A DNA stretch of 64,000 nt from Variovorax paradoxus (GCF_030811855.1 NZ_JAUSRN010000015.1:1-64000); one strand, 5' to 3'. Positions 30,117-39,915 are shown, counted from the first letter of the stretch. Translations and numbers: made by a program. Notes: a model not told the origin generated them from the sequence alone.

Positions 30117-31343
30117 ATGGCTGATTCGCTGCTGCCGTTGCTCACGCTGAACGCCGGGTCGTCGTCGATCAAGGTTGCGCTGTTCGATGCGGTCAAGGGC
30201 GAAAACAACAGTGCCGCGCTGCCCACCGCCCGATGGTCGGGCCAGGCCGATGGCCTTGGCGCGGGGCTCGAAGCGCGGCTTCGCGTGCACAACGTGCAGG
30301 GCGGCACGCTGCACGAAGCCGAGCTGCAAGGCGACCAGCGCTCGCATCAGGGCGCGCTGGCCGCGCTGCTCGACTGGCATGCGCGGCAGGGCGGCGGCGG
30401 CCGCATCGCCGCGGTCGGACACCGCATCGTGCATGGCGGCGTGAACTTAATCGAGCCGGTGCGCGCGGACGATGCGGTGCTGGATGCACTGAAGGCGCTC
30501 GAGCCACTCGCGCCCTTGCACCAGCCGCACAACATTGCCGGCGTGCGCGCCGCCATGCAGGCCTTTGGCGGCGTGCCGCAGGTGCTGTGCTTCGATACTG
30601 CCTTTCATGCAGTGCAGCCTGAGGTGAACCGCCGCTTCGCGTTGCCGCGCGCGCTGCACGATGCGGGCGTGCGGCGCTACGGCTTTCATGGGTTGTCCTA
30701 CGAATCGATCGTGGCGCAGTTCGCGCAGCTCGCGCCGCAGCTCGCCGAGCAACGCGTGATCGTCGCGCACCTTGGCAACGGCGCGTCGATGTGCGCCATG
30801 GCAGAGGGCCGATCGGTCGCGACGACCATGAGCTTTTCTCCGCTTGATGGACTCACCATGGGCACACGCTGCGGCCGGCTCGACGCAGCCGTGGTGCTGT
30901 ACCTCATGCGCTCGCGCGGCATGTCCACGGGCGAGGTCGAGAAGCTGCTGTTCCGCGAGTCGGGCCTGCTGGGGCTTTCAGGCGTGTCGAGCGACATGCG
31001 CGAGCTCGAAGCGTCGAAGCTGCCCGCCGCGGCGGAAGCCATCACGCATTTTGTCGAGCAGGTGGTGCAGCACATGGGCTGCCTGGCTGCGGCGCTTCGC
31101 GGTGTCGACGCCATCGTGTTCACCGGCGGCATCGGCGAGAACGCCGCGGCGCTGCGCGAGCGCATTCTTGCCGAGTGCGCATGGCTCGGGCTGGAGGTCG
31201 ATGCGGCCGCCAAGGCAGCCGGTGCGACTCGGCTGACCACGCCGAAGAGCCCGGTCAGCGCCTGGGTGTTCAAGACCGACGAGGAGGCGGTGATTGCTCG
31301 GCACACGGCGCGTGTGCTGCGCAAGCAAGCAGAGCATCCATAG
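30117..31343 (+). CDS. ackA: Acetate kinase
   Basis: 408 residues. It phosphorylates acetate (or propionate) with ATP, reversibly. ASKHA-fold motifs are all present: TLNAGSSSIKVALF near the start, GHRIVHGG, CFDTAFH, RYGFHGLSYES, AHLGNGASMCAM, FSPLDGLTMGTRCGRLD and IVFTGGIGENAA. No pta lies next to it, though MaeB at the left end carries a Pta-like domain. RBS is weak; the start is set by the family N-terminus MADSLLPLLTLNAG. Confidence 0.94.
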   Translation: MADSLLPLLTLNAGSSSIKVALFDAVKGENNSAALPTARWSGQADGLGAGLEARLRVHNVQGGTLHEAELQGDQRSHQGALAALLDWHARQGGGGRIAAVGHRIVHGGVNLIEPVRADDAVLDALKALEPLAPLHQPHNIAGVRAAMQAFGGVPQVLCFDTAFHAVQPEVNRRFALPRALHDAGVRRYGFHGLSYESIVAQFAQLAPQLAEQRVIVAHLGNGASMCAMAEGRSVATTMSFSPLDGLTMGTRCGRLDAAVVLYLMRSRGMSTGEVEKLLFRESGLLGLSGVSSDMRELEASKLPAAAEAITHFVEQVVQHMGCLAAALRGVDAIVFTGGIGENAAALRERILAECAWLGLEVDAAAKAAGATRLTTPKSPVSAWVFKTDEEAVIARHTARVLRKQAEHP

Positions 31344-31375
31344 ACTTAATGAACATCGCGTGACCTAGGCCGCCT

Positions 31376-32872
31376 TCATGACGCGGCTTCGAGAAGGCCA
31401 TCGTTCGCAAGCCCTTCGGGCGGCCGTTTCTGCACCAGCCAACTCGAGGCGATCAACGCAAGAAGAACGGCCACCGCGGCACAGCCGAATACCGATTGCA
31501 GCCCATGGCCCAGAGCGGCCGTCACGGCATCCGCCGCGCCGTGTGCCAGCGCACCGGGCGTGGTGAGCTCCTGCTTGACCAGGCGCGTGAGCAGCGCAGC
31601 CAGCAGCGCCACACCCGCGGCGCCGCCCAGGCTGCGCAGCATGATGGGCGCTGCCGTGGCAATGCCCATGTGCTGCGCGGGCGACACGCGCTGCGCCACC
31701 ACCGTGACGATGGGAAAGAGCAGTCCAAGCCCGAGTCCCAGCGGCAACAGCGCGGCCGACAGCGCCAGGGGCTCAGCGGGCAGCCAGCGCAGCACGCCAA
31801 TCATCAAGCCGAAGGACAGCAACATCAGCACGCAGGCCACGCGCGCCACCGAGATGGCCGGCCGTTGCGCGCGCAGCAACTTGCCGCTGGTCACGGCCGC
31901 CACGGTGATACCCGCCATCAGTGGCAACAGGTGCCACGCAGAGCCCGTGGGCGACAGGTGCAAGCCGATCTGCAGGTACTGCGGCAAGAACACCACTGCC
32001 GCATACAGCGCAATGCCGGTGGCCATTCCGATGAAGCTGACCGCCGCGTAGGCCGGGCGCGCGAACAGCGACAGCGGCAGCAAGGGTTGCGCGGCGCGCT
32101 TCTGCCGCCAGATAAAAGCCAGTGCGAATTTGGCGCCCAACCCCAACAGCAACCACAGCGAAACCGCCTCGGGCAAATTCAGTTGGCCATGCTGGGTCGC
32201 CAGCAGCAGCAAAACAAGAGCGGCCGTAAGGAGCACCGCGCCGAGCCAGTCGATGCGCGTGCGCTGCCGTCCCTCTTCCGCAGCCGATGCTTGGGCCGCC
32301 ATCGGCTTCGAGGGAAGGGTCGATGCCAGCACACCCCACGCCAGCGCGGCGGCTGGAACATTCATCCAGAAAGCCCAATGCCACGACAGGTGCTCCACCA
32401 GCGCGCCACCCAGCAGTGGCCCGAACATCGTCGAAACACCATATGCCGCGCCGAGCAGCGCCTGGTAGCGGCCGCGCTGCTCGGGCGCGAACAGGTCGGG
32501 AACGGTCAGCATGGTGAGCGTCATCAGTCCGCCGCCGCCCGCGCCTTGCAGTGCGCGCGCAAGCACCAGTTGCTGCACGTCCTGGCTCGCGCCGCAGGCA
32601 AGCGAACCGGCCAGGAAGAGGCCAATGGCCAACAGCAGCATCGGCTTCTTGCCGAGCACGTCTGCCAGGCGGCCATACAGCGCAATGACCACCGTCGCGG
32701 CCAGCAGATAGGCCGAGAAAACCCATGCGAGCGGCCAGCTTCCCCGGAGTTCGCGCGCAATGACGGGCAGCGCAGTGGAGAGGATGGTCTGGTCGAGTGC
32801 CGCGAGGATGAGCGTCAACACCAGCATGGCGAATGGCAGCAGGGGTGAAGAAGAAGTGCGAGAAGCTTTCAT
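31376..32872 (-). CDS. MFS drug-efflux transporter, DHA2 (14-TMS, EmrB/QacA) family
   Basis: 498 residues. LDQTILSTALPVIARELRG is the DHA2 motif D1 region; GRLADVLGKKPMLL is motif A; ALQGAGGGGLMTLTMLTVPDLFAPEQRGRYQALLGAAYGVSTMFGPLLGG carries motif C. About 14 hydrophobic segments. Probably a proton-driven exporter of toxic compounds. A long in-frame extension through the divergent LysR gene is rejected; the start is taken at MKASRTSSSPLLPF. Divergent from the LysR gene at 32960 (87-bp gap), the usual exporter-regulator pair. Confidence 0.87.
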   Translation of the reverse strand: MKASRTSSSPLLPFAMLVLTLILAALDQTILSTALPVIARELRGSWPLAWVFSAYLLAATVVIALYGRLADVLGKKPMLLLAIGLFLAGSLACGASQDVQQLVLARALQGAGGGGLMTLTMLTVPDLFAPEQRGRYQALLGAAYGVSTMFGPLLGGALVEHLSWHWAFWMNVPAAALAWGVLASTLPSKPMAAQASAAEEGRQRTRIDWLGAVLLTAALVLLLLATQHGQLNLPEAVSLWLLLGLGAKFALAFIWRQKRAAQPLLPLSLFARPAYAAVSFIGMATGIALYAAVVFLPQYLQIGLHLSPTGSAWHLLPLMAGITVAAVTSGKLLRAQRPAISVARVACVLMLLSFGLMIGVLRWLPAEPLALSAALLPLGLGLGLLFPIVTVVAQRVSPAQHMGIATAAPIMLRSLGGAAGVALLAALLTRLVKQELTTPGALAHGAADAVTAALGHGLQSVFGCAAVAVLLALIASSWLVQKRPPEGLANDGLLEAAS

Positions 32873-32959
32873 GGAACCGATCGATCGAGGGGCAAGGGCA
32901 CCAGTGTCGGAAGCGGCAATCGTTTTGTACAGTGCAATGTATTGAACATATGATTTCGC

Positions 32960-33928
32960 ATGGCGAACACATACGACCTGAACCTGCTCACTGCGCTCGA
33001 TGCGCTGCTCTCCACCGGCAGCGTGACAGCGGCGGCCGCGCGCATGAACCTGAGCACGCCCGCGATGAGCCACACACTGGCGCGCATCCGCGAGTCCTTT
33101 GGCGACCCGATCCTCGTGCGCGCCGGCCGAAAGCTCGTGCCAACGCCGCGCGCCATTGCGCTGGCAGAACCTGTGCGCGCCTTGCTCGCACAGGCGCAGG
33201 CGTTGCACGCACCCGCGGATGCAGAAAGCCTGGCGGCGGTGCGACGGCGCTTCGTCGTGCGTGCACCCGAGGGCATTGCGGTGGTGTTCGGCTCCAGCCT
33301 GTCGCATGCGCTGGAAATGGAAATGCCGTTGGCCTCGCTCCAGTTTCTTCCCGAAACCCACGCCGACCCAGGTGCATTGCGCGATGGGCGCATCGACCTG
33401 GATGTCGGGAGCTTTCGCGGCACCGATCCGGAAACCGAAACGCAGGTGCTGTCGGAGCAAACGCTGGTGGGCGCGGTGCGCGCCGGGCACCCGCTGTTGA
33501 AGGGGCTCAAGAAAACGCCGATGACTGCCCAACGGTATGCAGAGGCGCGCCACGTCGGCGTCACGCCGCGACAAGGCGAGCCTTCGCCAGTGGACACGGC
33601 GCTGGCCGTGCTTGGCTTGCAGCGCCAGGTGGCGTTGCTCGTGCCAAGCACTTTCTCTGCGCTGATCGCCGCCTCGCGTACCGAGCTGGTCGCCAGTGTC
33701 CCCGAGCGCACCGCACGCGGCATGGCCGACTCGCTCGGCCTCACGGTGTTCGAACTGCCGGTGGCGGTGCAGTCCGAGCCCCTGCGCATGGCCTGGCACC
33801 CGCGCCACCACGTCGACCCCGCGCATCGGTGGCTGCGCGAATGCATCCGGCGGCTGTTCAATGACCGGCGCTGGATCGTGCCTTCGGTCGCGTCGCTGAC
33901 GGGGAGTGCGAAGAAGGGCGTGGTATGA
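32960..33928 (+). CDS. LysR-type transcriptional regulator
   Basis: 322 residues, NodD/PA0477-like subgroup: MANTYDLNLLTALDALLSTGSVTAAAARMNLSTPAMSHTLARIRESFGDPILVRAGRKLVPTPRA. The effector domain ends ...AWHPRHHVDPAHRWLRECI, the typical C-terminal pattern. Divergent from the DHA2 exporter, so it most likely controls that gene. Confidence 0.86.
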   Translation: MANTYDLNLLTALDALLSTGSVTAAAARMNLSTPAMSHTLARIRESFGDPILVRAGRKLVPTPRAIALAEPVRALLAQAQALHAPADAESLAAVRRRFVVRAPEGIAVVFGSSLSHALEMEMPLASLQFLPETHADPGALRDGRIDLDVGSFRGTDPETETQVLSEQTLVGAVRAGHPLLKGLKKTPMTAQRYAEARHVGVTPRQGEPSPVDTALAVLGLQRQVALLVPSTFSALIAASRTELVASVPERTARGMADSLGLTVFELPVAVQSEPLRMAWHPRHHVDPAHRWLRECIRRLFNDRRWIVPSVASLTGSAKKGVV

Positions 33929-33942
33929 GGCGGCTTCAGGCC

Positions 33943-34872
33943 TCAACCCTGAAAGTTCAACCGAAGCCCCGGCGTAGGCCAATCGTCAATCGCAATCAGC
34001 CGCCCGCTCCCCGACAGGGTGATGTAGGCCGTGCGCATGTCGCGTCCGCCAAAGCAGATGTTGGTGGTGTAGCGGTCGGGCAGCGGTACGTGCTCGCAGG
34101 TGGCGCCGTCGGGCGCGACGATGGTGATGCCGCCGTGCAGCAGCGTGGCGACGCACAGGTTGCCCAGCGCATCGGCGGCCATCGAGTCGAAGCGCTGGTA
34201 GTGTCCGCCCGGCGATGCGCACAGCATGCGGCCGCCGTGCGGAGAGGGCCAGCCCTCCTTGCGCACGCGCCCCGGCGCGGTGATGTCGAAGGCCCAGAGC
34301 CGCGCGCCTTCGGTCTCGGCGTAGTAGAGCGTGCGGCCATCGGGCGACAGGGCGATGCCATTGGGTGTCATCACCGGCCGTGCGATGGCATGCGCGCCGC
34401 TGCCGTCGCTGTGGCCGTAGAACACGCCGCCGCGGTCCATGTCGCGCTCGCGCGTCTTGCCCAGGTCGGTGAAGTAGAAGCCGCCTTGCGCGTCGAACAC
34501 GATGTCGTTCGGCCCGCGCAGCGCGACGCCATCGACGGTGTCGTAGAGCCGCTCCGCGCGGCCCGTGGCCAGGTTCACGCGCTCGATGCGCCCGCCCGAA
34601 TAGTCGTCGGCCTGGCCCACTGGCCGGTGGCAACCGTCGGCTTCGGTGTGCCAGCGAAAGCCGCCGTTGTTGCATACGTACACAGCGCCATCGGGCCCCA
34701 GGGCGGCGCCGTTCGGCCCGCCTCCCAGGTCGGCCACCGCCTGAGCCAGGCCGTCGTGCCGCACGCGCGTGAGCGTGCCGCGGGCAATCTCGACCAGCAG
34801 CACGGAGCCGTCGTCCATGGCGACCGGCCCTTCGGGAAACTGCAGGCCGGTGGCGAGTTCGCGGATTTGCAT
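33943..34872 (-). CDS. SMP-30/gluconolactonase family protein
   Basis: 309 residues, six-bladed beta-propeller lactonase. The metal site residues are visible: QFPEGPVAMDDG (Glu), RGPNDIVFDAQGGFYFTD (Asn) and TPNGIALSPDGRTLYYAET (Asp). It hydrolyses sugar-acid or related lactones using Ca/Zn. Start taken at MQIRELATGLQFPEGP; a GTG nine codons upstream (34899) would overlap the end of the penicillin-binding protein gene by 11 nt and is also possible. Same direction as, and directly downstream of, that gene. Confidence 0.87.
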   Translation of the reverse strand: MQIRELATGLQFPEGPVAMDDGSVLLVEIARGTLTRVRHDGLAQAVADLGGGPNGAALGPDGAVYVCNNGGFRWHTEADGCHRPVGQADDYSGGRIERVNLATGRAERLYDTVDGVALRGPNDIVFDAQGGFYFTDLGKTRERDMDRGGVFYGHSDGSGAHAIARPVMTPNGIALSPDGRTLYYAETEGARLWAFDITAPGRVRKEGWPSPHGGRMLCASPGGHYQRFDSMAADALGNLCVATLLHGGITIVAPDGATCEHVPLPDRYTTNICFGGRDMRTAYITLSGSGRLIAIDDWPTPGLRLNFQG

Positions 34873-34888
34873 CAATCGATCGATGATG

Positions 34889-37879
34889 TCAGTCGCCACC
34901 GCAGCCGCTGCGCTCCAGCACCGGCAGCAGCTGCGGCCCGAGCGACTTCAGCAGCTGCGTCGGCAGCGCGCTGGTGAAGCGGTAACGCGCGGCATAGGGT
35001 TCGTTCACGTAGGCCATGATGGTGCCGAAGTAGCGATCGCCGATCATGAAGACGAAGGTGGCCGAGCGGCTGATCTTGCGCTCCGCCTTCCCGCTGCCGT
35101 GCCCATAGCGGTGGTCCCCCGTGCCGGTCTTGCCGCCAATCTCGATGACGCGGCCGTTCGCATCCACCAGCGAGCCCTTCAGGCGCCGCGCCGTGCCGTC
35201 TTGCACCACCTCGAAGAGCGCGCGGCGCACCGATGCGGCCACCTCGCTCGGCAGCACCCGCTCGGCGCTCGCGTTGCGTTGCTCCAGCCGCGTTTCATAC
35301 GGCGTTTCGCGCGCAAAGTGCAGGGCGCCCACACGCTGTGTCGGCCGCCGCACGCCGTCGTTGGCGATGATGCCCATCAGCTCCGCCAAGGCGCTTGGCC
35401 GGTCGCCCGAGGCGCCGATGGCGCTGGCGTACGAGGGCGTCAGCGATTCGAACGGATAGCCCACCCGCTGCCACGAGCGATGGATCTCCGCGAAGGCGTC
35501 GATCTCGACGAGCTCGCGCAAACGCTTGTCCTGCGCGCTCTTGTGGCGCGTCTTGAAGAGCCAGGCGTAGACCTCCTGGCGTTCGCTCGCGCTGGCGTTC
35601 AGCACGTCGGTCAACGTTGCGCCGGGGTGGCTTTTCAGATAGCCAACCAGCCACAGTTCGAGCGGATGCACGCGCGCCACGTAGCCGCGATCGGCAAGCG
35701 ACAGGCCGGAGTAGGTGGTGCGCATTGCCCGCAATGCGCGAGGCGACGCGGCGCCTCGGCCCGTGCGCTCCACGAGCAGTTCTTCGAGCCGTGCCTCGCT
35801 GGCGTCGGGCTCGACGGTGAACAGCGCACTGGCAATGCGCGGCGCCGAGGGCCGAAGGCTGCGCAGCAGCAACGCCTCGGCGTCGGCAGGCTGCAGCCGC
35901 TGGTACTTGCGATAGAAGCGGATCAGGTAGGCCGAGCCTTCGCGATCGGCAAAGCGCGCGAGCAGCTCGTGTCGGCGCGGATCCGAAGGGTCTTGCAGCA
36001 TGCTCTCGGCGTCTGACGCGCCGCCGAACATGCGGTGCCGCACCAGGTCGCGCATCAGGCGAATGAACACCAGGTTGACCGAATGCTTGAAGCCTTCGCG
36101 CACCGTCATGAATTCGTTGTTGCGCGAACTCTCGAAATTCTCGAACTGGTGCAGGCCGCCGCCGGTGAAGAAGGCCTCGCCCGGGTTGGCCGAATACTTG
36201 CGCTCCATGGCCGCCTCGAGCATGGGCGTGAGACGGCGATCCTTGGTGCGCTGCAGGTATTGCCGCGCCCAAGCGCCCAGCGGATCGCGGGGGCTGGTCT
36301 TCAGCGCGGTGAGTTGAGCAGGGCTCATCTCGCCCCATCGGCCATGCAGCTCGGCCACCAGCTCCAGGTAGCTCACCAGCGTGCGCAGCTTGGCGGTGGA
36401 GCCAAGGTCCAGCCGAGCGCCCTGGTTCACGTCGAAGGGCTGGTTGATGTTGTCGGCCTGCACGCGCAGCAGGTTGGCCTGGGCGCCGCGCTCGAACAGC
36501 GTGAAGCTGTAGATAAGCGGGGCGGGGTTGGCGCCTGGGTCGAGCAGGTGGTGCCCGTACAACCCCGCCGACTTGGCCGCCGCGGGCGCCTGCAGGCTGG
36601 TGAGCACCTGCGCCGCGAGTGCCTGCGCCTGACTGTCGAGGCTGGTTTCGGCCTCCATGTCGAGGCGCTCCAGGTCATAGGCGCGCGGCACGTTGAGCAG
36701 GGTGGAGATGTGGGTGCGCAGCGCGGTCGCGGCCTTGCGCTGCACAAAGTCGGGCCGGGGGACCGCCGGCAATTGGGGCCGCAGGTGCAAGGGCACGGCC
36801 AGCGCCGCATCGCGCAGCACGGTAGAAATCAAACCCGCTTCGGCCATCAGCCGAAGGTAGCTGTCGGTCAGCCGCGCCAGACCCGTGCCGTCGCCCAGCA
36901 GGTGCTGCGACGGGCGGCGCTGCGCAATCATCAGCGACAGCGCCTGCTTGAAGGCCTCGGCCTGGCGCCGAAGCGCCTCGGGCGTAGGCGCTGCGCCCTC
37001 CGCGTTGTCGACCAGCAGGCGGTTCACCTCGCTGAAATCGCGTCCGTACCAGGTCCACAGGCCGTCGCCCAGGCCGTGCACTTCGCCCATGCTCGGACGC
37101 GCGGCCAGCGGCACCGTGTCGAGATAGTCGACCACGATCTGGCGGCGCCGCGCCAGCGTGTCTTCGCCGTCCTGGTAGGCACGCACCGAGGCCGACGCCA
37201 TCTGGCGCAGCTTCTCGCGAACCGACGTGGTGCGGCCCTGCGGCGAATGGCGGTATTTTTCGATCTGAGTTGCGAGCGTGCTGCCGCCCGTCGCGCTCTG
37301 GCCCGGGCTGAGCACCCGCAGCCCTTGCTCCACAGCTGCCTTGGCAAAGCGTTCCGGGTCCAGCGCGGGGTTGCGCTGTGCCGGCTGCGCGTCGAGCAGG
37401 TGGCGGTCTTCCACGAACAGCAGGGCGCTGACCAGGAGCGGCGGCACCTCTTCGAAGCGCTCGTAGGCGCGCTGGGGCACCCGCGTGTGCAGCATCGCCG
37501 TATTGCGGCAATCGCGCACCGTCAGACCCGCCTGGTTTTTCTCGCGGTAGGGGATAAAAAGCCCGCGCTCCTGAAGCTCGATCAGCCGCGGCGACATGCG
37601 CGCCTGACGGGTGACGACGTAGCCCTCAGGCTGCAAGCGCCGGATGAAATCTGGAAGATCGTGATAGCCCATCCGCTCGTCGTACGGTCCGGTATGGGGA
37701 AAGCGGATGGCATCGCTCGCACCCGCTTCGACCGTGTAGCCAGCACCCTTGGCAAAGTCGCGCCACAGGGCGGATTGCCATCGGGAGGTCTTCAGCTCGT
37801 TGAACACCGCGTACGCGGCGAGCGCACCCAACACGGCGAGCCCGCCGCCGATCCAGAAGACCTTTTTGAACCTTGTCAT
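34889..37879 (-). CDS. Class A penicillin-binding protein (transglycosylase/transpeptidase), unusually large
   Basis: 996 residues, start MTRFKKVFWIGGGLAVLGALAAYAVF (GAGG upstream), a single N-terminal membrane anchor. The glycosyltransferase domain shows LLFVEDRHLLD (catalytic Glu157) and GQSATGGSTLATQIEKYRHSPQGRTTSVREKLRQM (about 193-227). The transpeptidase domain has STAK (Ser494-Lys497), and KTGT at 917-920. More than 400 residues separate STAK from KTGT, against roughly 200-250 in typical class A PBPs, so there is a large insertion. It probably polymerises and crosslinks peptidoglycan in the periplasm. Last chromosomal gene before the tRNA-Thr island site. Confidence 0.83.
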   Translation of the reverse strand: MTRFKKVFWIGGGLAVLGALAAYAVFNELKTSRWQSALWRDFAKGAGYTVEAGASDAIRFPHTGPYDERMGYHDLPDFIRRLQPEGYVVTRQARMSPRLIELQERGLFIPYREKNQAGLTVRDCRNTAMLHTRVPQRAYERFEEVPPLLVSALLFVEDRHLLDAQPAQRNPALDPERFAKAAVEQGLRVLSPGQSATGGSTLATQIEKYRHSPQGRTTSVREKLRQMASASVRAYQDGEDTLARRRQIVVDYLDTVPLAARPSMGEVHGLGDGLWTWYGRDFSEVNRLLVDNAEGAAPTPEALRRQAEAFKQALSLMIAQRRPSQHLLGDGTGLARLTDSYLRLMAEAGLISTVLRDAALAVPLHLRPQLPAVPRPDFVQRKAATALRTHISTLLNVPRAYDLERLDMEAETSLDSQAQALAAQVLTSLQAPAAAKSAGLYGHHLLDPGANPAPLIYSFTLFERGAQANLLRVQADNINQPFDVNQGARLDLGSTAKLRTLVSYLELVAELHGRWGEMSPAQLTALKTSPRDPLGAWARQYLQRTKDRRLTPMLEAAMERKYSANPGEAFFTGGGLHQFENFESSRNNEFMTVREGFKHSVNLVFIRLMRDLVRHRMFGGASDAESMLQDPSDPRRHELLARFADREGSAYLIRFYRKYQRLQPADAEALLLRSLRPSAPRIASALFTVEPDASEARLEELLVERTGRGAASPRALRAMRTTYSGLSLADRGYVARVHPLELWLVGYLKSHPGATLTDVLNASASERQEVYAWLFKTRHKSAQDKRLRELVEIDAFAEIHRSWQRVGYPFESLTPSYASAIGASGDRPSALAELMGIIANDGVRRPTQRVGALHFARETPYETRLEQRNASAERVLPSEVAASVRRALFEVVQDGTARRLKGSLVDANGRVIEIGGKTGTGDHRYGHGSGKAERKISRSATFVFMIGDRYFGTIMAYVNEPYAARYRFTSALPTQLLKSLGPQLLPVLERSGCGGD

Positions 37880-38181
37880 GCTGCCTCGCACAGTCTTGAA
37901 CCGGGGGTTCCTCGCTGGCAATGATGCGCTTTCTGCAGCGAATTGGCGCGTAGGCGTGGGGATCTTCTGTGTCGGAGAATTACCTATGGCGGACTATTGC
38001 CGCCTTGGAATACAACGCGTTGTTGCGGTGTTTCAGGGGTAACCAAAGGGGGTTTTTGAGCGGGCGTATTGATGAGTTGGCCATCAGACGCTTAGCCCAG
38101 CGTGGCTTTCTGATTGAGCCCAACGCGTCGTTAAAGCCGCGCGGCGAACTCCGTGCTCGCGGCTACACAGCTCAAAAACAG
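37880..38181. other. Gap between the PBP gene and the tRNA-Thr 3' remnant
   Basis: About 300 bp with a lower-GC look than its neighbours. A weak 84-codon frame (GTG at 37969) reads through it but runs into the terminator hairpin, so it is not called as a gene. It ends with GGCTACACAG (38161-38170), a word otherwise seen at the island ends. It could be debris of an earlier element in the same tRNA site. Confidence 0.35.
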
Positions 38182-38216
38182 AAAAGCCTTGCTATCTGTT
38201 CGATAGCAAGGCTTTT
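38182..38216 (-). terminator. Terminator beside the left tRNA-Thr remnant
   Basis: Perfect 15-bp stem AAAAGCCTTGCTATC / GATAGCAAGGCTTTT with a TGTTC loop; T-rich on both sides, so it can work in both directions. It is the equivalent of the terminator behind the intact tRNA-Thr at 53881-53911 and is probably the original chromosomal terminator of that tRNA. Confidence 0.8.
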
Positions 38217-38273
38217 TGACTGACTTGGTGCCGGAGAGATGAATCGAACACCCGACCTTCTCATTACGAATGA
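38216..38273. repeat. attL: 58-bp direct repeat containing the 3' end of tRNA-Thr
   Basis: Identical to 53914-53971. Positions 38226-38273 equal the last 48 nt of the tRNA-Thr gene (CCA end through the anticodon stem). Identity stops at once after 38273 where the tRNA would continue, as expected for a tyrosine-integrase attachment site. Confidence 0.9.
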
Positions 38274-38401
38274 TGGAATAGGTATATTTGCCTGTGTTGA
38301 GCTTCGTAGATAAATCGATATAAATCAACGACTTGCGGTAGAATGGCTGGCTGAACATACAGTTGAGCGTTGATCGATATTCCCCAAAATTGGGCGATTT
38401 T

Positions 38402-38439
38402 GGCTACACAGTGGCTACACGGATTCCGGGTGTAGCCAC
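38402..38439. repeat. Arm-type repeats beside attL
   Basis: GGCTACACAGTGGCTACAC (38402-38420) followed by the inverted GTGTAGCCAC (38430-38439). The same 19-bp word recurs at 53847-53865 beside attR. Short repeats of this kind close to att sites and in front of an integrase gene are typical integrase arm-type or excisionase sites. They also overlap the integrase promoter region. Confidence 0.5.
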
Positions 38440-38459
38440 TTCCGACCGGAGCACCGCAC

Positions 38460-39812
38460 ATGGCCCGACCGAAGAAAAACGAAGCGCCCGACACCACGCA
38501 GCGCGTGAACCTGACCGTTGGCGTCATCGAGCGCTTGACTTGCCGCACCGACCAGAAAGCCCAGGCGTTCCTGCGGGATAGCCAGGTGCCCGGCCTGCGC
38601 GTGCGCGTGACGAACACCGGCGCGAAGTCGTTCGTGTTCGAGTCCAAGCTGAACCGCCAGACCATCCGCCGCACGATTGGCGACGTGCGCGTCTGGTCCA
38701 TCGAGCAGGCGCGTGCCGAGGCACGCCGCCTGGCCGTGGTCTTGGACAACGGACTGGACCCGCGAGAAATCGAGCGCCAGCAAGCCGCCGACAAGGCCGC
38801 GCATGCGGCGGCCGCTGCGGCCCATGCCGTCACCGTGGGCGAGGTGTGGCCGCTGTACTTGGAGCATGGCAGGCCCAAGCGCCGCGAAGCATGGAAGCCG
38901 CGCTACCTGGCAGACCTGAAGGCAATGGCCGCACCCGGGGGGGTGAAGAAGAAGAGAGGGGAGGGACTGACGCGACCGGGGCCGCTCTCTCCATTGCTCG
39001 CGCTGCCGCTGGCGGCCATTAACGAGGACAGCCTGAAGGCCTGGTACGACCGCGAAGCGCTTGCCGGCAGGCACCAGGCGGCTCGCGCCCTGATGATGTT
39101 CCGTGGTTTTCTGCGCTGGTGTGCGGGCCGTCCCGAATACCGGGGGCAGACCGACCGCGAGGCCGGCAGGGCCGCCGCGATCGTGGAGAACCTGCCGAGC
39201 AATACGCGCCGCACCGACGCGTTGGAGGCCGCGCAAGTGCCCGGCTGGTGGGCAGGCGTGGCGCAACTCGGCAACGGCGCCGCATCGGCCTACCTGCGCG
39301 CCTTGCTGCTGACAGGGGCACGCCGCGAAGAACTGGCCGCGTTGACCTGGGCGAACGTGGACTTGCAGTGGCGCAAGCTGACCATCGCCGACAAGGTGGA
39401 CGCGACCCGCACGATTCCGCTGACGCCGTACCTCGCGCAACTGCTGGCCAGCTTGCCGAGGGTGGGGCCGTACGTGTTCGCCAGCGCCAGCAAGTCGGGC
39501 CGCATCGCCGATGCCCGTTCAAGCCACGCCAAGGCGCTGCAGGGCGCCGGCATCGAGGGCCTGACCATTCACGGCCTGCGTCGTTCGTTTTCGCTGCTGG
39601 GCGAAGCTGCTGGAGCACCGGCAGGCGCCATTGCCCAGGTCATGGGCCACAAGCCCAGCGCCACCGCCGAGGGCTACCGGCCGCGCAGCGTTGACGCGCT
39701 GCGCCCGTTCCTGGAGCAAATCGAGTCGCACATCATGGGTCTGGCCGGCGTGGTGTGTGTGCCTGATGTGGGGCCAGGCATGCTGCGCGTGGTTGGCGGT
39801 ACTGCCGCCTGA
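38460..39812 (+). CDS. Tyrosine-type site-specific integrase
   Basis: 450 residues. N-terminal DUF4102-like / arm-binding region (VPGLRVRVTNTGAKSFVFESKLNRQTIRRTIGDVRVWSIEQARAEAR, 43-89), SAM-like core-binding domain (about 125-245), catalytic domain with Arg288 (LTGARREELAALTW), Lys312, His371-x2-Arg374 (HGLRRSF), His397 (MGHKP) and the nucleophile Tyr406 (AEGYRPR). P4-like integrase. It reads into the island from attL and would recombine the tRNA-Thr 3' end. Confidence 0.93.
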   Translation: MARPKKNEAPDTTQRVNLTVGVIERLTCRTDQKAQAFLRDSQVPGLRVRVTNTGAKSFVFESKLNRQTIRRTIGDVRVWSIEQARAEARRLAVVLDNGLDPREIERQQAADKAAHAAAAAAHAVTVGEVWPLYLEHGRPKRREAWKPRYLADLKAMAAPGGVKKKRGEGLTRPGPLSPLLALPLAAINEDSLKAWYDREALAGRHQAARALMMFRGFLRWCAGRPEYRGQTDREAGRAAAIVENLPSNTRRTDALEAAQVPGWWAGVAQLGNGAASAYLRALLLTGARREELAALTWANVDLQWRKLTIADKVDATRTIPLTPYLAQLLASLPRVGPYVFASASKSGRIADARSSHAKALQGAGIEGLTIHGLRRSFSLLGEAAGAPAGAIAQVMGHKPSATAEGYRPRSVDALRPFLEQIESHIMGLAGVVCVPDVGPGMLRVVGGTAA

Positions 39813-39915
39813 AATTGGCCTATAGCAAGCCGCCGACGGCCAGCTAAGAGCGGTGGTCGCGCCCGGTCGCTCCTCGCCGTTCCTTGTGTCCTAATGCTGC
39901 CTACAGGAGCAGGAC

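Noticed and set aside
37969..38223. 84-codon frame ahead of the island (GTG start)
   Set aside because: Reads straight into the terminator hairpin and lacks a recognisable family; treated as possible debris instead.
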